The notes beneath the pieces are model-generated. The model saw only the letters and a list, made by a program, of their open reading frames with translations, was not told where the DNA came from and searched no databases. The position numbers and the translations under genes were made by a program. Below, piece after piece: positions 23,726-34,700 of a DNA stretch of 64,000 nt. The stretch covers positions 6,571,642-6,635,641 of the forward strand of contig OX442422.1 in the NCBI GenBank assembly GCA_949361645.1, read 5' to 3'. Within the stretch, counting starts at the first letter, position 1. Every line of letters starts with the position of its first letter. The stretch comes from Spongilla lacustris (taxonomy: Eukaryota > Porifera > Demospongiae > Spongillida > Spongillidae).

Positions 23726-25123
23726 TATGGTATTCTATATGAAATATCATTTTTTTGCTTTGTCCTCCAACTTTTACAGGCAGTTGGTGCAATACAAAAA
23801 TACATGTACTACAGTTTTGTCATTTCTCTGTCAGCAACTGATTAATGACACATTCTTGAGTACCAATTATAATTATACATACATATATCAATTCATTTCA
23901 CTTTTTTTGGTTAAGACTGATATCAGTGTAATTGTAAAACCATAGCATGATTGCCATTGCATGGTGCTTCATTGCCACACATTTTATTGATCGCTGCTAT
24001 AAATGAAGTAAGGGAGGTCACATGTCTAGGCATGCAGCATCAAAGGCCTATGGTGTACCACGATCCACACTCTGTGACTAGTTGGATGGAAAGAGACCAG
24101 AGGATAGAAAAATGGGTCCTAGTACTGTGTTGACAAAGGCTGAGGAAGCAATGCTAACAGCCACTGGCATTCTGTATCAGGTTTCTGAAATGCAGCTTCC
24201 CCATAAATAGGCAGGATGTCTGTGATATTGTTGCCAAGGTCGTCAAGGCAGATAAACGTAGAAATCTATTCAAGGATGGCAGGCCAGGCTATTGCTGGTT
24301 TCAGGGTAAGAAAGGAGTTGAGAAAGGGAAAGGCAAGAAAGGAGATGAGAAAGAGGAAAAAAGAGCAGAGAAACAGGGAATGAAAAGATCAAAAAGACGA
24401 AGATGATTCTGATGGTGATTGGAAATGTATGGTGTGTGATTCCAGTTTCTTTCAACAAGAACAAGATGACGTTGAATGCAAGTGGGTGCAGTGTCAGAAG
24501 TGCGATGAAACATCACATGCCGCCTCAGTGCATCCCAGAAGTTCACAGAATATATTTCTCTTTTGAAAGTGAAGATGAAGAGGAATACATTTATCCAAAC
24601 TGTACAAATCTTGCTGAAGACAGTGACAATTAAAACCTGTGGCTTGAGCTCCACAGGCCTGAAGTGCAAGTTGCAATTGCCAGATGTCTCTAGGGTGCTT
24701 ATATTTAATACCGTAACGATGATTCCAATTCCTGCATGCAAGTATATAGCATGCCTCAATGCTGACTGATGATTCCTGGATCTGGAGCTATTTTACTCAT
24801 TTTATACCGGGTATAATAGTAAGAATGTTTATATGTCTCATTTCGAATGATTGTGCTATATGCGGTGACGAACACTGCCTAATCGCACTGCCGAAATAAC
24901 CCTTAGCGCTGCCGACTACTGCCGAACGCAACCATAGTGACTTTAATATTTCATTGCATTTACAATAGACAAAAACAAAACAATATTAAGTGATACTGTT
25001 GTTCTAAGGTGGGTTAGGTTTCTAAAAGTGCAGTTAGCATATTTTTTTAATTCCGAATATCTGTAGGGCTATTTATTGTACATCTAATTTTCGCGCGACT
25101 GCCGAACACTACCGAATCTACCC
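23133..25123 (+). mobile_element. pogo/Tigger-type (Tc1-mariner superfamily) DNA transposon, 1991 bp, inactive
   Basis: The ends are GGGTATGTTCGGCAGTGGG at 23133 and ACCGAATCTACCC at 25123, inverted repeats of each other with mismatches. They are flanked by TA (23131-23132 and 25124-25125), the target duplication of Tc1/mariner elements. Subterminal copies of CCGAACACTGCC or its complement occur near 23155, 23550-23577, 24868-24920 and 25095. The body holds a poly-G run (23693-23723) and a degenerate transposase (next entry). Confidence 0.8.
23985..24560 (+). pseudogene. degenerate pogo-like transposase with C-terminal zinc finger
   Basis: The HTH part is recognisable: HAASKAYGVPRSTLCD at 24031-24078, the psq/CENP-B-like DNA-binding helix of pogo transposases. 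It is followed directly by an in-frame TAG at 24079 where family members usually have D-R. The reading then continues KAEEAMLTATGILYQVSEM, again broken by stops. Near 24405-24530 the frame DGDWKCMVCDSSFF then WVQCQKCDETSHAA shows paired Cys and a His like the PHD-type finger found at the end of some pogo-derived proteins. The catalytic DDE domain between them is missing or unreadable. A non-functional relic. Confidence 0.65.
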
Positions 25124-25125
25124 TA

Positions 25126-25739
25126 TTTGTTTTCTTCCAGCGTTGAGCGATGCATTTGAGTAAGACGAGTTGAGCGCTTTGAAGAGAGTTCATCGAGAAC
25201 AGCAGTTCGCGATCGGACCGGAATGCCTGTTTATACGGTCTAATTAAGGAACATTTGGCTACTAGTACTGCCGCTCGCTGCGCTGCCTCACTATTGCATA
25301 AGGCATGTAAGTACCTTGTCGCGCTAAATAACGCCCTACCTTACCTTACAAAGGTCATATAACACGCTGGCTCTAGCAAGCCTTCCAGGTAAGCTTAAGA
25401 ATCGGTACGATTGACGCTGTTATTGTCACCGATCCGCTTAGCGAACATGACCATCATCGGACTGAGGGCTGCACCCAAGATTCAATTAAAAAGGTTAGAC
25501 ATGTCTCATATTGGAACCTGACCATTATATATTTTCTCCGTTTGTTTAGTGTCCGAAGCATGCAGAGAAACACTCCAGGACTACGACTACTCGATCGTCG
25601 TATAGGCCCTAAAGACATGTTTATAGTTTTGTTGTATGATTGTATTTATTCATCAACTGTTGTTGTATACTTTATTAAGATTAATTTACGTTGTATCATA
25701 AGATTACGGTGCATGCACGAACTATTGATACCTGTGTCA
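25126..25739. other. no gene seen
   Basis: Unique-looking sequence with short direct repeats (ccttaccttac near 25340). No exon could be supported. Confidence 0.35.
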
Positions 25740-25889
25740 ACAACACCATTAGAGTGTACTGGCTACACTTCAGGGGTGTTAGCTCTAACACCCCTGAGCG
25801 GTTACCACAACACTCCATGGGGTGTTATTCCTAAACAGGCGTACGAACACCCCTAAGGGTGTTGTGGCAACACCCTTTTTTTAACAGTG
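25740..25889 (-). repeat. GGGTGTT-motif element ending TTTTTTTAACAGTG
   Basis: aacaccc / ggggtgtt motifs repeat on both strands and end at AACAGTG. It is the relative of 15565-15790 in opposite orientation. Confidence 0.65.
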
Positions 25890-25984
25890 TAGGCATCTTT
25901 TAGAATTATTATTAAAAATAGCTAGTATATATTGTGTGCATATGTACAACGAATTACGCCCTCGGATCGGTAGAATGTAATTAG

Positions 25985-26158
25985 CATAGTTATACACAGT
26001 TATACAAAATGTGTATAACAACTGTGGTTTTTTGATTAGCACACACTGCTATTATACACAGATATACACAATTATACGCAATGTGTATAACAAGTACTGT
26101 ATAACTACTTGTATAACAATGTTATACAGGCGAGTATAACAACCCTTTTTACACAGTG
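25985..26158 (+). repeat. TATACAC-motif element ending TTTTTACACAGTG
   Basis: Multiple ttatacacag / gtgtataac / gtataacaac motifs. It shares gtataacaaccctttttaca with 4866-5002. It lies 96 bp after the GGGTGTT element, as the GTATATTTGA and GGGTGTT elements also lie side by side at 15.4-15.8 kb. Confidence 0.65.
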
Positions 26159-26924
26159 CAACAAGCAACCCTTTTTATGGGTGAAGGGGTAGTGGGTGGG
26201 AGTGTGTGTGTGGGGGGGGGAAGGGAATAAATTGGCTTGCAATTCTCAACCCTTTTAGCATGATGTGCTTCATTGATCATGCATGATGTGGGATATAAAT
26301 TCCTGTTCCAAGTGATTAACATGTACGTGGTGCATTAGAGAAGTCATGCGAATAATGGAGTTCTTTAGCATGGTCAGTTGTGCACGAGACTGTAAAACTC
26401 ACTTTGTATAGTAACCTAAAATGTTACTTAATAGTTAGTGTTTTGTTTTCGCTTCGAACCTGCATGACGATTGTACTCATCTATACACATAGGCATAATA
26501 AGTTAGTTCCTATATAGTAAGCAGCAATTAAAGTGTAGAAATCTAATAGGCCAGGCCTGTTTGAGAGCACTAAATACGTTGTTTTAATACATTAAAGTCC
26601 AGCATCTGCCAATTTTTAAACGATTTCGACTTCGAGATCGCTAATAGTATGAAATGCTCCAGCTTCTGGGGCTCCTCCTCAGACCCCGATACATATGATG
26701 TCATTGATGCGTGCATGGGGACGCACGTATATGGACATATACCGTTAAGTAATTCACTATCGGCGTGGCTAATTAATCTTTTCGATACAAACACTCCTAG
26801 CCTTGTGATACAAAAAAAATTCTGGGGCTCAGCCCCAGACCCCTAAGGAAGTGTCATCGCCTGCCCTGCCCCTTCATCAAATTCATATTGGACACCCCTC
26901 TCTCTGAATTCCTCCGTCCGCCCC
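26159..26924. other. no gene seen
   Basis: AT-rich, closing with a ctggggctcagccccagacc palindrome near 26822-26841. This motif also appears in altered form at 19061-19085 and 31540-31556 and marks the ends of several repeats in this window. Confidence 0.35.
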
Positions 26925-27370
26925 TGGTGGTTGTGCGCTGATTGCATCTGGTGTGATGTGGGTAGCTGTGGATGCATACTGTACTGATCTGGTGTAATGT
27001 AGGTAGTTGTAGGAGGGTGTCTGGTGTGATGGGGGTAGCTGTGGTTGTGTGTGATGGGGGTAGGTGTGGTTGTGTGCCTCATGAGGACATCTGTTGTAAT
27101 GGGGGTAGGTGTGTTTGTGTGCTGAGGGCATCTGGTGTGATGGGTTAGCTGTAGGGTGTGATGTGTACATTTAGGTGGCTCGATCAGTGAGCAGAAAACA
27201 TGAATAACCTAGGTATTTGGCTGGCAAATTGTCAAAACCTATTCGGGAAAATCGATTTTCTTTTTTGAAGTATTCGGAAAAATCGATTTTCAGATCCAGA
27301 AAAACCTATTAGTGTTTTAAAAGTATTTGGAAAAATCGATTTTCATTATTCAGGGGAGGTTACACACCCT
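26925..27370 (+). repeat. dispersed repeat, second copy of 3110-3415
   Basis: It has expanded tctggtgtgatggg / gtagctgtgg head repeats, then three GGAAAA(T)ATCGATTTTC blocks, ending ggttacacaccct. Confidence 0.7.
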
Positions 27371-27717
27371 ACTGGTGCCAGCACTACTCCTTCCCCTTTC
27401 CGAAATTATCATTAAGCACGTCCTTTTACTAAAATCAAGACAAATAAATTAATTTCAACCACGCATAATTTGTTCATATATGTGAGATGACGCAAGATAA
27501 TACATTTTTAATAATTCACGACGTTTATGACGAAACTTTTGCTAGTATAGCTCACGTACACATCTAACATTGATTTAATTCAATAGTAAAATTAAAATAC
27601 AGCGTGCCAAGAGGGTGTGGCACTACGATACTACTGCGGTACGCCCACGCATGCAGTGTATGTGCATGGATTGAAGTAATGCAACGCATGCTGATAGGGA
27701 CTTCTGCGTGCTAGAGT

Positions 27718-28029
27718 ATGGACCAAACTTCAGAAATCATGCGTGCGCACATGCAGTATGTTGCCTACTTGAATCAGCTAGCAAGGATTATTAACTATTA
27801 CAATCCTTGCTCGAACCCAGTGGATTTAGAATACTTGCCACGTGGGATATGCCTCATGTCATTCTCTTTGTCAGTAGCACTAGCTCGCGGCATTACTTTC
27901 AAAGTGGTTGTCTGTTTCAATGCTTATACGACAATAGACATGGAAAAGCTCGCCGATTTTTATAGGACTCTGTTAACCTCGGAAAACGCTCAGTTACAAT
28001 TTCCACGCTTTTCTTGTTCATTTTACTAG
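27718..28029 (+). CDS. small hypothetical ORF, 103 aa
   Basis: ATG to TAG, open throughout, with a mid hydrophobic stretch (ICLMSFSLSVALARGITFKV). It lies 230 bp before the first ankyrin exon and could be chance, a separate small gene, or an upstream exon. No family recognised and no start-context evidence. Confidence 0.2.
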   Translation: MDQTSEIMRAHMQYVAYLNQLARIINYYNPCSNPVDLEYLPRGICLMSFSLSVALARGITFKVVVCFNAYTTIDMEKLADFYRTLLTSENAQLQFPRFSCSFY

Positions 28030-28261
28030 TTACGAGCACTATTCGTGTACATGTATATATGCTGTCATAGTCTGGATTAATTAAGTGTGCATTATGCAAG
28101 ACAATACGGTGCAAGATAACATGACTGCACCGCTAGCAGACCCTCTTTCACGTAGCGGTGATGTAATCCATCCGCAGCTGTGGGAATCAGGGTCTGGGTA
28201 CGCTGGGTACCCAGACCCAAATAACTATACACGTACAATTGGGTCTGCGAGACTTACGTCA

Positions 28262-28696
28262 ATGTCGGCGAAGAAGTTGAAAGCTGGTATGAATTGATAC
28301 GGGTTTAATGGACAAGTGGGTATGGTATATTTTGATCGTGGCTACATCCTGATTGCCTGCTAGGCTTCCAAAGTTATCAATGGAGGCGTCCTCCACCTAG
28401 TTGGGCGTAGCACGACCTTTGCATTTGGCTTCCGCGAAGGTCGGGGCTACGCCCAACTATCCCCCACCCACTCGACGATAAGATTATGAGTTGATATTAT
28501 CTAGCTCTCGTATGTACTTCAGCTAGACTTAGAGAAAAGAAGCTTCGAGATGCGGCAGAGAGAGGTGATATTGGCAAGATGGCGAGGTTGATCGAGAGTG
28601 GAGTATCCGTTAATTCAGCTGGCGAGGTGAGATACGTATACATGTATACATGTACGTGTGCCGTTAGAAGATTATGCACCTATCAATGGTAAGTGC

Positions 28697-28741
<45 letters not shown>

Positions 28742-31700
28742 ATCCGCGGGACATATAGCCTATAGGAGATTAGTGAGAGATTTGACCATTGTTTCTACCA
28801 GCACGCGTACGGGGGATTTGACATTGGGTGTGGTCAACAGCAAATGGTGCTGCGAATTGACCAGTTATTAATTCCCAACCATGGGGCGTTTGATTTAATA
28901 AATGTCGGATGGGGGGGGGGGGGGGTTTGATATGAGATTAATGTACGTGTGGGGTGTGGCTATATGAGGCTATAGGATCTAGGCCTACCTTCATCTTGGT
29001 GGTCTGGCCATCATGCCCTCTTACATGAACACAAGGTGTAATGGAGTACCACCATACGCTTGTGAAGGGTGTGATCATATATACTACATGTGTACATTAG
29101 GCTATTCCAATATTTAACCGTACACCCCTATGGATGACAATAAGGTGTCCAGGGGGCCAGGGGGGTGTTGAGAATATGTCCCAGGGGGTGGTCATATAAA
29201 TGCCTGTTCCGGGGGGCTTGAAGGTATAACAGAAGCTTGTCCAGGGGGGAGGGGGGGGGGGGATGGAACAAAACACAAGCGTGTCCAGGGGTCCAGGGGG
29301 GTTGAATAAAATAGAAGCTTGTCCAGGGGGCATTTATAAGTCTGTCTCGGGGGAGTGGAGACATAATAAATGCATGTCCAGGGGTTTTTTAATATACATT
29401 ATATTGTCCCCGGGGGGGGGGGGTATGTTTGCAATTATTATCATCCATAAATTAAATACTGAAATAGCCCATTGTACCAACCATGTACTACATGTGTACA
29501 TGGTATCAGCCTGAACTGCTGTACCCACTCCAGCACAGTACTTCTTTCCACTCCTAGTATTGATGTCGTGTGAGGTCATTTGGTCTAGCAGCCATAGACC
29601 CAACTTAGGAATTGTTTTCACATAATTCAATAATCGTGTTGTACATATACTACAGCTGGATGCTCTGTTTGGCCAGGTACTGGTCTGGGCACTGTGTAGG
29701 TACTGGTCTGGGCACTGTGTAGGTACTGGTCTGGGCACTGTGTAGGTACTGGTCTGGGCACTGTGTAGGCACTGGTCTGGGCACTGTGTAGGCACTGGTC
29801 TGGGCACTGTGTAGGTACTGGTCTGGGCACTGTGTAGGCACTGGTCTGGGCACTGTGTAGGTACTGGTCTGGGCACTGTGTAGGCACTGGTCTGGGGACT
29901 GTGTAGGCACTGGTCTGGGGACTGTGTAGGCACTGGTCTGGGCACTGTGTAGGTACTGGTCTGGGCACTGTGTAGGGCACTGTGTAGGCACTGGTCTGGG
30001 CACTGTGTAGGTACTGGTCTGGGCACTGTGTAGGCACTGGTCTGGGCACTGTGTAGGTACTGGTCTGGGCACTGTGTAGGCACTGGTCTGGGCACTGTGT
30101 AGGCACTGGTCTGGGGACTGTGTAGGCACTGGTCTGGGCACTGTGTAGGTACTGGTCTGGGCACTGTGTAGGCACTGGTCTGGGCACTGTGTAGGCACTG
30201 GTCTAGAACATACATGTGCATATGCCATCAAAGAGCCATTTATATGTTCTACATGTAAATGTACAAGAACTGAAGTATAACAAAGATGCACATGTATATG
30301 CATCAGCAAAGACTTGCATCCTTATCATTAGCATGTCTATAAGCAAGTATACCCAATTGAGGCAAAGTAAGAATGCCTTGGACTGAAATCCTTAACATAT
30401 AAATTCATTATATCTAGTTAAAACATAAACCAGTTAAGTTAAGGTAATTACATGTATGGTGCTTAACAATATGTACTGAGTTAAATTATAGTTAACTACC
30501 ACCTGGCTATATAAGTGTAAGTTAAGTTAATAACTGCAATAATTGACATAACTGACCCATGCAAGTTAAGTTTTTTAAAGTAGTTAACAATCCCAACACT
30601 AATTGTATCATCCCAACTGGGGATATCACACACTCATTCCCACACTCCAGCGATCCCTACGAAATATTTCTTCTTTTAAATCTGCTGGATCTGATACAGA
30701 TTAACTCTTATTGCACTGTGTCTTTGTCATCAGTGAAGTGTAATGTTAGTGGTTATGTAAAGGATCAATGACTTTCCGAGTTAGAGATATGCTGAACACA
30801 GTGCCCAGAACACAGTGCCCAGACCAGTGCCCAGACCAGTGCCCAGACCAGTGCCCAGAACACAGTGCCCAGACCAGTGCCCAGACCAGTGCCCAGACCA
30901 GTGCCTACATCTTTAGCCCTAAGAAACATGTAGCTTATTGTGCTTTGAGTTCCTAGCCCTTATCAGCTGGGGCAGATTTGTTCTACCATGTACCCACCAT
31001 GATGTTGACTGAACTGTTGTACCCACTCCAGAATGGTGATACTCCATTACACTACGCTGCAAAGGGAGGTCATACTACTTGTGTGGAATGTCTCCTTTCC
31101 ACTCCTGGAGTGGATGTTAATATTAAGAATGAGGTGCGTTGTTGCTCTGCTAGATGTAATAAAGGTATATGAATTAGCAGAAATACACTACACACATAAA
31201 GGAACATAACAATAGCACAGATGCCAATCATGTACATGTTGATGTTCAGCATATAAGATGGCAACCATTTTACATCCAACCTGGTGCTTTTGACCCATCA
31301 GCATTTTCTGTACCACATAGATCCAGCAATTCTTATAAGGCCACACCAATATAGTCTTTAGTTTCTGGTCCCTGCCCGCATCCTTTTATCGGAAAACCAG
31401 AAAAATGGAAATTGTAAATGAATCAGATATCAGATTTATGATTAAATTGTAAATCTGATTCATTTAAAATATACAATTTCCATTTTTGCACGTAGTGTTT
31501 TGAGCATGATATAATTTAAAAAAGGGTTGTCGTTTGGGGCTCCCCCAGACCCCCTAGCTGGGTGGGAGGGGCTGCCCCTTCCAGCACCCTCCCCCACTTT
31601 TATTATTCAACCCACCCTTTTCTGAAATTCTGGATCTGACACAGCAATACCACCATACTTTTGTGAAAAGCGTGATCATGTACATGTGTACATTGTACCT

Positions 31701-34700
31701 TGTACCATGTACATGTGCTACATGGTATCAGCCTGAACTACATGTACCCACTCCAGCATACTACTTCTTCTTTCCACTCCTGGTATTGATGTCGTGTGAG
31801 GTCATTTGGTCTAGCAGCCATAGATCCAACTTAGTAATTGTTTTCACATAATTTAATAATCGTGTTGTAAAGTACTATTTGCATCACATGGGCCCCTAGT
31901 CACATATTATAGCTGGATGCTCTATGCGGCCAAGCACTGGTCTAGGGACTGTGTAGGTGCTGGTCTGGGGACTGTGTAGGTAGGTACTGGTCTGGGCAAT
32001 GGTCTGGGTCTATGAACTAGCAACATACGTATACATATGCCATCAAAGAGCCATTTACATGTACTACATATAAATGTACAAGCACTGAAGCATAACAAAG
32101 ATACACATGTATATGCATCAGCAAAGACTTGCATCCTTATCATTAGCATGTCTATAAGCAAGTATACCCAATTAAAATGCCTTGGACTGAAATCCTTAAC
32201 TTATAAATTCATTATATCTAGTTAAAACATAAACCAGTTAAGTTAAGGTAATTACATGTACTTGTATGGTGCTTAACAATATGTACTGAGTTAAGTTATA
32301 GTTAACTACCACCTGGCTATATAAATGTAAGTTAAGTTAATAACTGCAATAATTGACTTTAATGACCCGTGCAAGTTAAGTTTTTAAAAGTAATTAACAA
32401 TCCCAACACTAATACCATCATCCCAATTGTTCACCACTTCAACTTGGAAGTAGCTGAACCAAACATCCCACCTTCCCTCCCCACAATACAATTGGGGCAA
32501 TCTTACAGACTACGCCAAACTATTGAAGCACAGCGACTAATGTATGCACACAGAAACTGTTACTGCTTCATGCAGTCATGCCCATTGGTCAGTAATGATC
32601 TAGAACATTATGTGGTGTGCATATGTATGTATGTATGGCCTTCATGGTGACCATGTACCACTACATGTACCTGTACCCACCATGTTGACTACATCTACAG
32701 ATGGATGGTTGTACTCCATTACACTATGCTGTAAGTGGAGGTCATACTACTTGTGTGGAACGTCTCCTTTCCACTCCTGGCATTGATGTGAACATTAAGA
32801 ATGTGGTGAGGCCTATAAGACTATATTATAGTTGCCGGACGAAATGGCACGGCCATGTACGCATGACCAGATCATACTAGTAAATATAGGATTCTACATC
32901 GGATTAAAATTGTTCTAAATATTCGTATCACGGCGAGGTAAAGCGTAAGCGTAGCGTTTGCGTAGGAATGATAAAGCGTGAGCGTGGCGTTTGCGTAGGC
33001 ATAACGTAGCGTATTGTGCGACGTAAACGCTACGCGTACGTTACGTGTACTTTTTTATGACCGCTACTGTATGGTGCTTAACAATATGTACTGAGTTAAG
33101 TTATAGTTAACTACCACCTGGCCGGCTAGCTATATAAATGTAAGTTAAGTTAATAACTGCAATAATTGACTTAACTGACCCGTGCAAGTTAAGTTTTTAA
33201 AAGTAGTTAACAATCCCAACACTAATTGTATCATCCCAATTGTTCACCACTTCAACTTGGAAGTGGCTGAACCAAACATCCCACCTTCCCTCCCCACAAT
33301 ACAATTGGGGCAATCTTACAGACTATGCCAAACTATTGAAGCACAGCGACTAATGTATGCACACAGAAACTGTTACTGCCTCATGCAGTCATGCCCATTG
33401 GTCAGTAATGATCTAGAACATTATGTGGTGTGCATATGTATGTATGTATGGCCTTCATGGTGACCATGTACTACTACATGTACCTGTACCACCATGTTGA
33501 CTACATCTACAGAAGGAAGGTAGTACTCCATTACACATTGCTGCAAGTAGAGGTCATACTACTTGTGTGGAACGTCTCCTTTCCACTCCTGGTATTGATG
33601 TGAACATTAAGAATGTGGTGAGTTGGTCCAATGAATATTAAGAGTTTAAGAGTACCACAATTAAACCCGCCCCCACCAAAGAAATGCATCAGTATGGTTG
33701 TTTAACTGGGGGGGAGGGATCTTGTTGCACTTCTGTTGTTTCTGCCACTCTGAAAATATGTACTGGGTCACACTGAATGTAAAAATATTTTTTAACCCCT
33801 CACAACCCCCTGTACATACCCCTTGAAGTTTGCACATGTATATAGTTTTGCTTCGAATTAATGAAACAGAAGATGGCATCTGCAGAAACAAGGTCTAGAG
33901 GGATAAAATGCCTTGGATGTGTGGACTACTTTGGATCTGCTTACCTACCTCATGGGGTGTTTTGCCAACAAAAAAGTCTGTAATTGAAGTTATGCTTTAT
34001 CTTCTTTGTCCAAGACACACGGGACAATCTCTGTGGAGTGATGAACTATGGACACATTATTACGCATACTATGTTGTATTAATGCACGTGATGTGTGGTT
34101 ATTATTAATTAGAGTTTCGAGTAACACGCTACATGGTGGCAGCTTACTGGGATTGAAACGTGAACGACTATCCTTGTTTGGGTGCGTGGAAACATGGCTA
34201 CATATCAACTACCGGCAGTTGAGTGCATACTATGTTGTATTTATTAATGCACGTGATGTGTGGTTATTATTAATTAGAGTTTCGAGTAACACGCTACAAT
34301 CTCAACAGTCAAGAAGCGATGCAGCCGATATGTTGGTGTCAGTATTGCAGGAGCAAATGTTGGTAATTTCAACAAAGAACATCAAAAAACACATTATCAA
34401 ACTGTGTGAGGATTTTTTGAAATTGCTTCAGACTAGGGACAGCAGAATAAATGAAAGTTATGATGCCAAACTCTTAAAGATAGTGCAGTAATGTTTGACA
34501 TTTTTTGTGAAGATGCTTGTCAAAGAAGAAAGTTTAGAATTTCTATATATGATGTTAGGATGATGGCAAATGAGTGGAAAATTTTGGAAGACCAAAGAGG
34601 CGAGAGATAAATGTATTGTCAAGACCATGTCAACACTCAATGGACCAAAACAATTGTCAAGGCGAAATAATGATTTATTTCCTCTAATGCTGAACAGCCA

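Larger units (their letters stand above)
28627..31031 (+). other. second intron of ankyrin gene A, repeat-filled
   Basis: It contains a 43-nt poly-C run, the G-rich element copy 2, and the 23-bp minisatellite in both orientations. The piece 30615-30970 has a duplicate at 36697-36925 before another ankyrin exon, showing that intron and exon were copied together. Confidence 0.6.

Noticed and set aside
29334..30221. 295-codon minus-strand open frame with P/T/Q/C/L repeats (VPTQCPDQ)
   Set aside because: It is the translation of a 23-bp minisatellite. All three frames stay open because the unit lacks stops; there is no independent start or domain.
32369..33463. Two conserved 93-codon frames (VKFLKVVNNPNTN) as a small gene family
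   Set aside because: They lie in duplicated intron DNA. The two copies match equally well at non-coding positions, so conservation reflects recent duplication, not coding selection.
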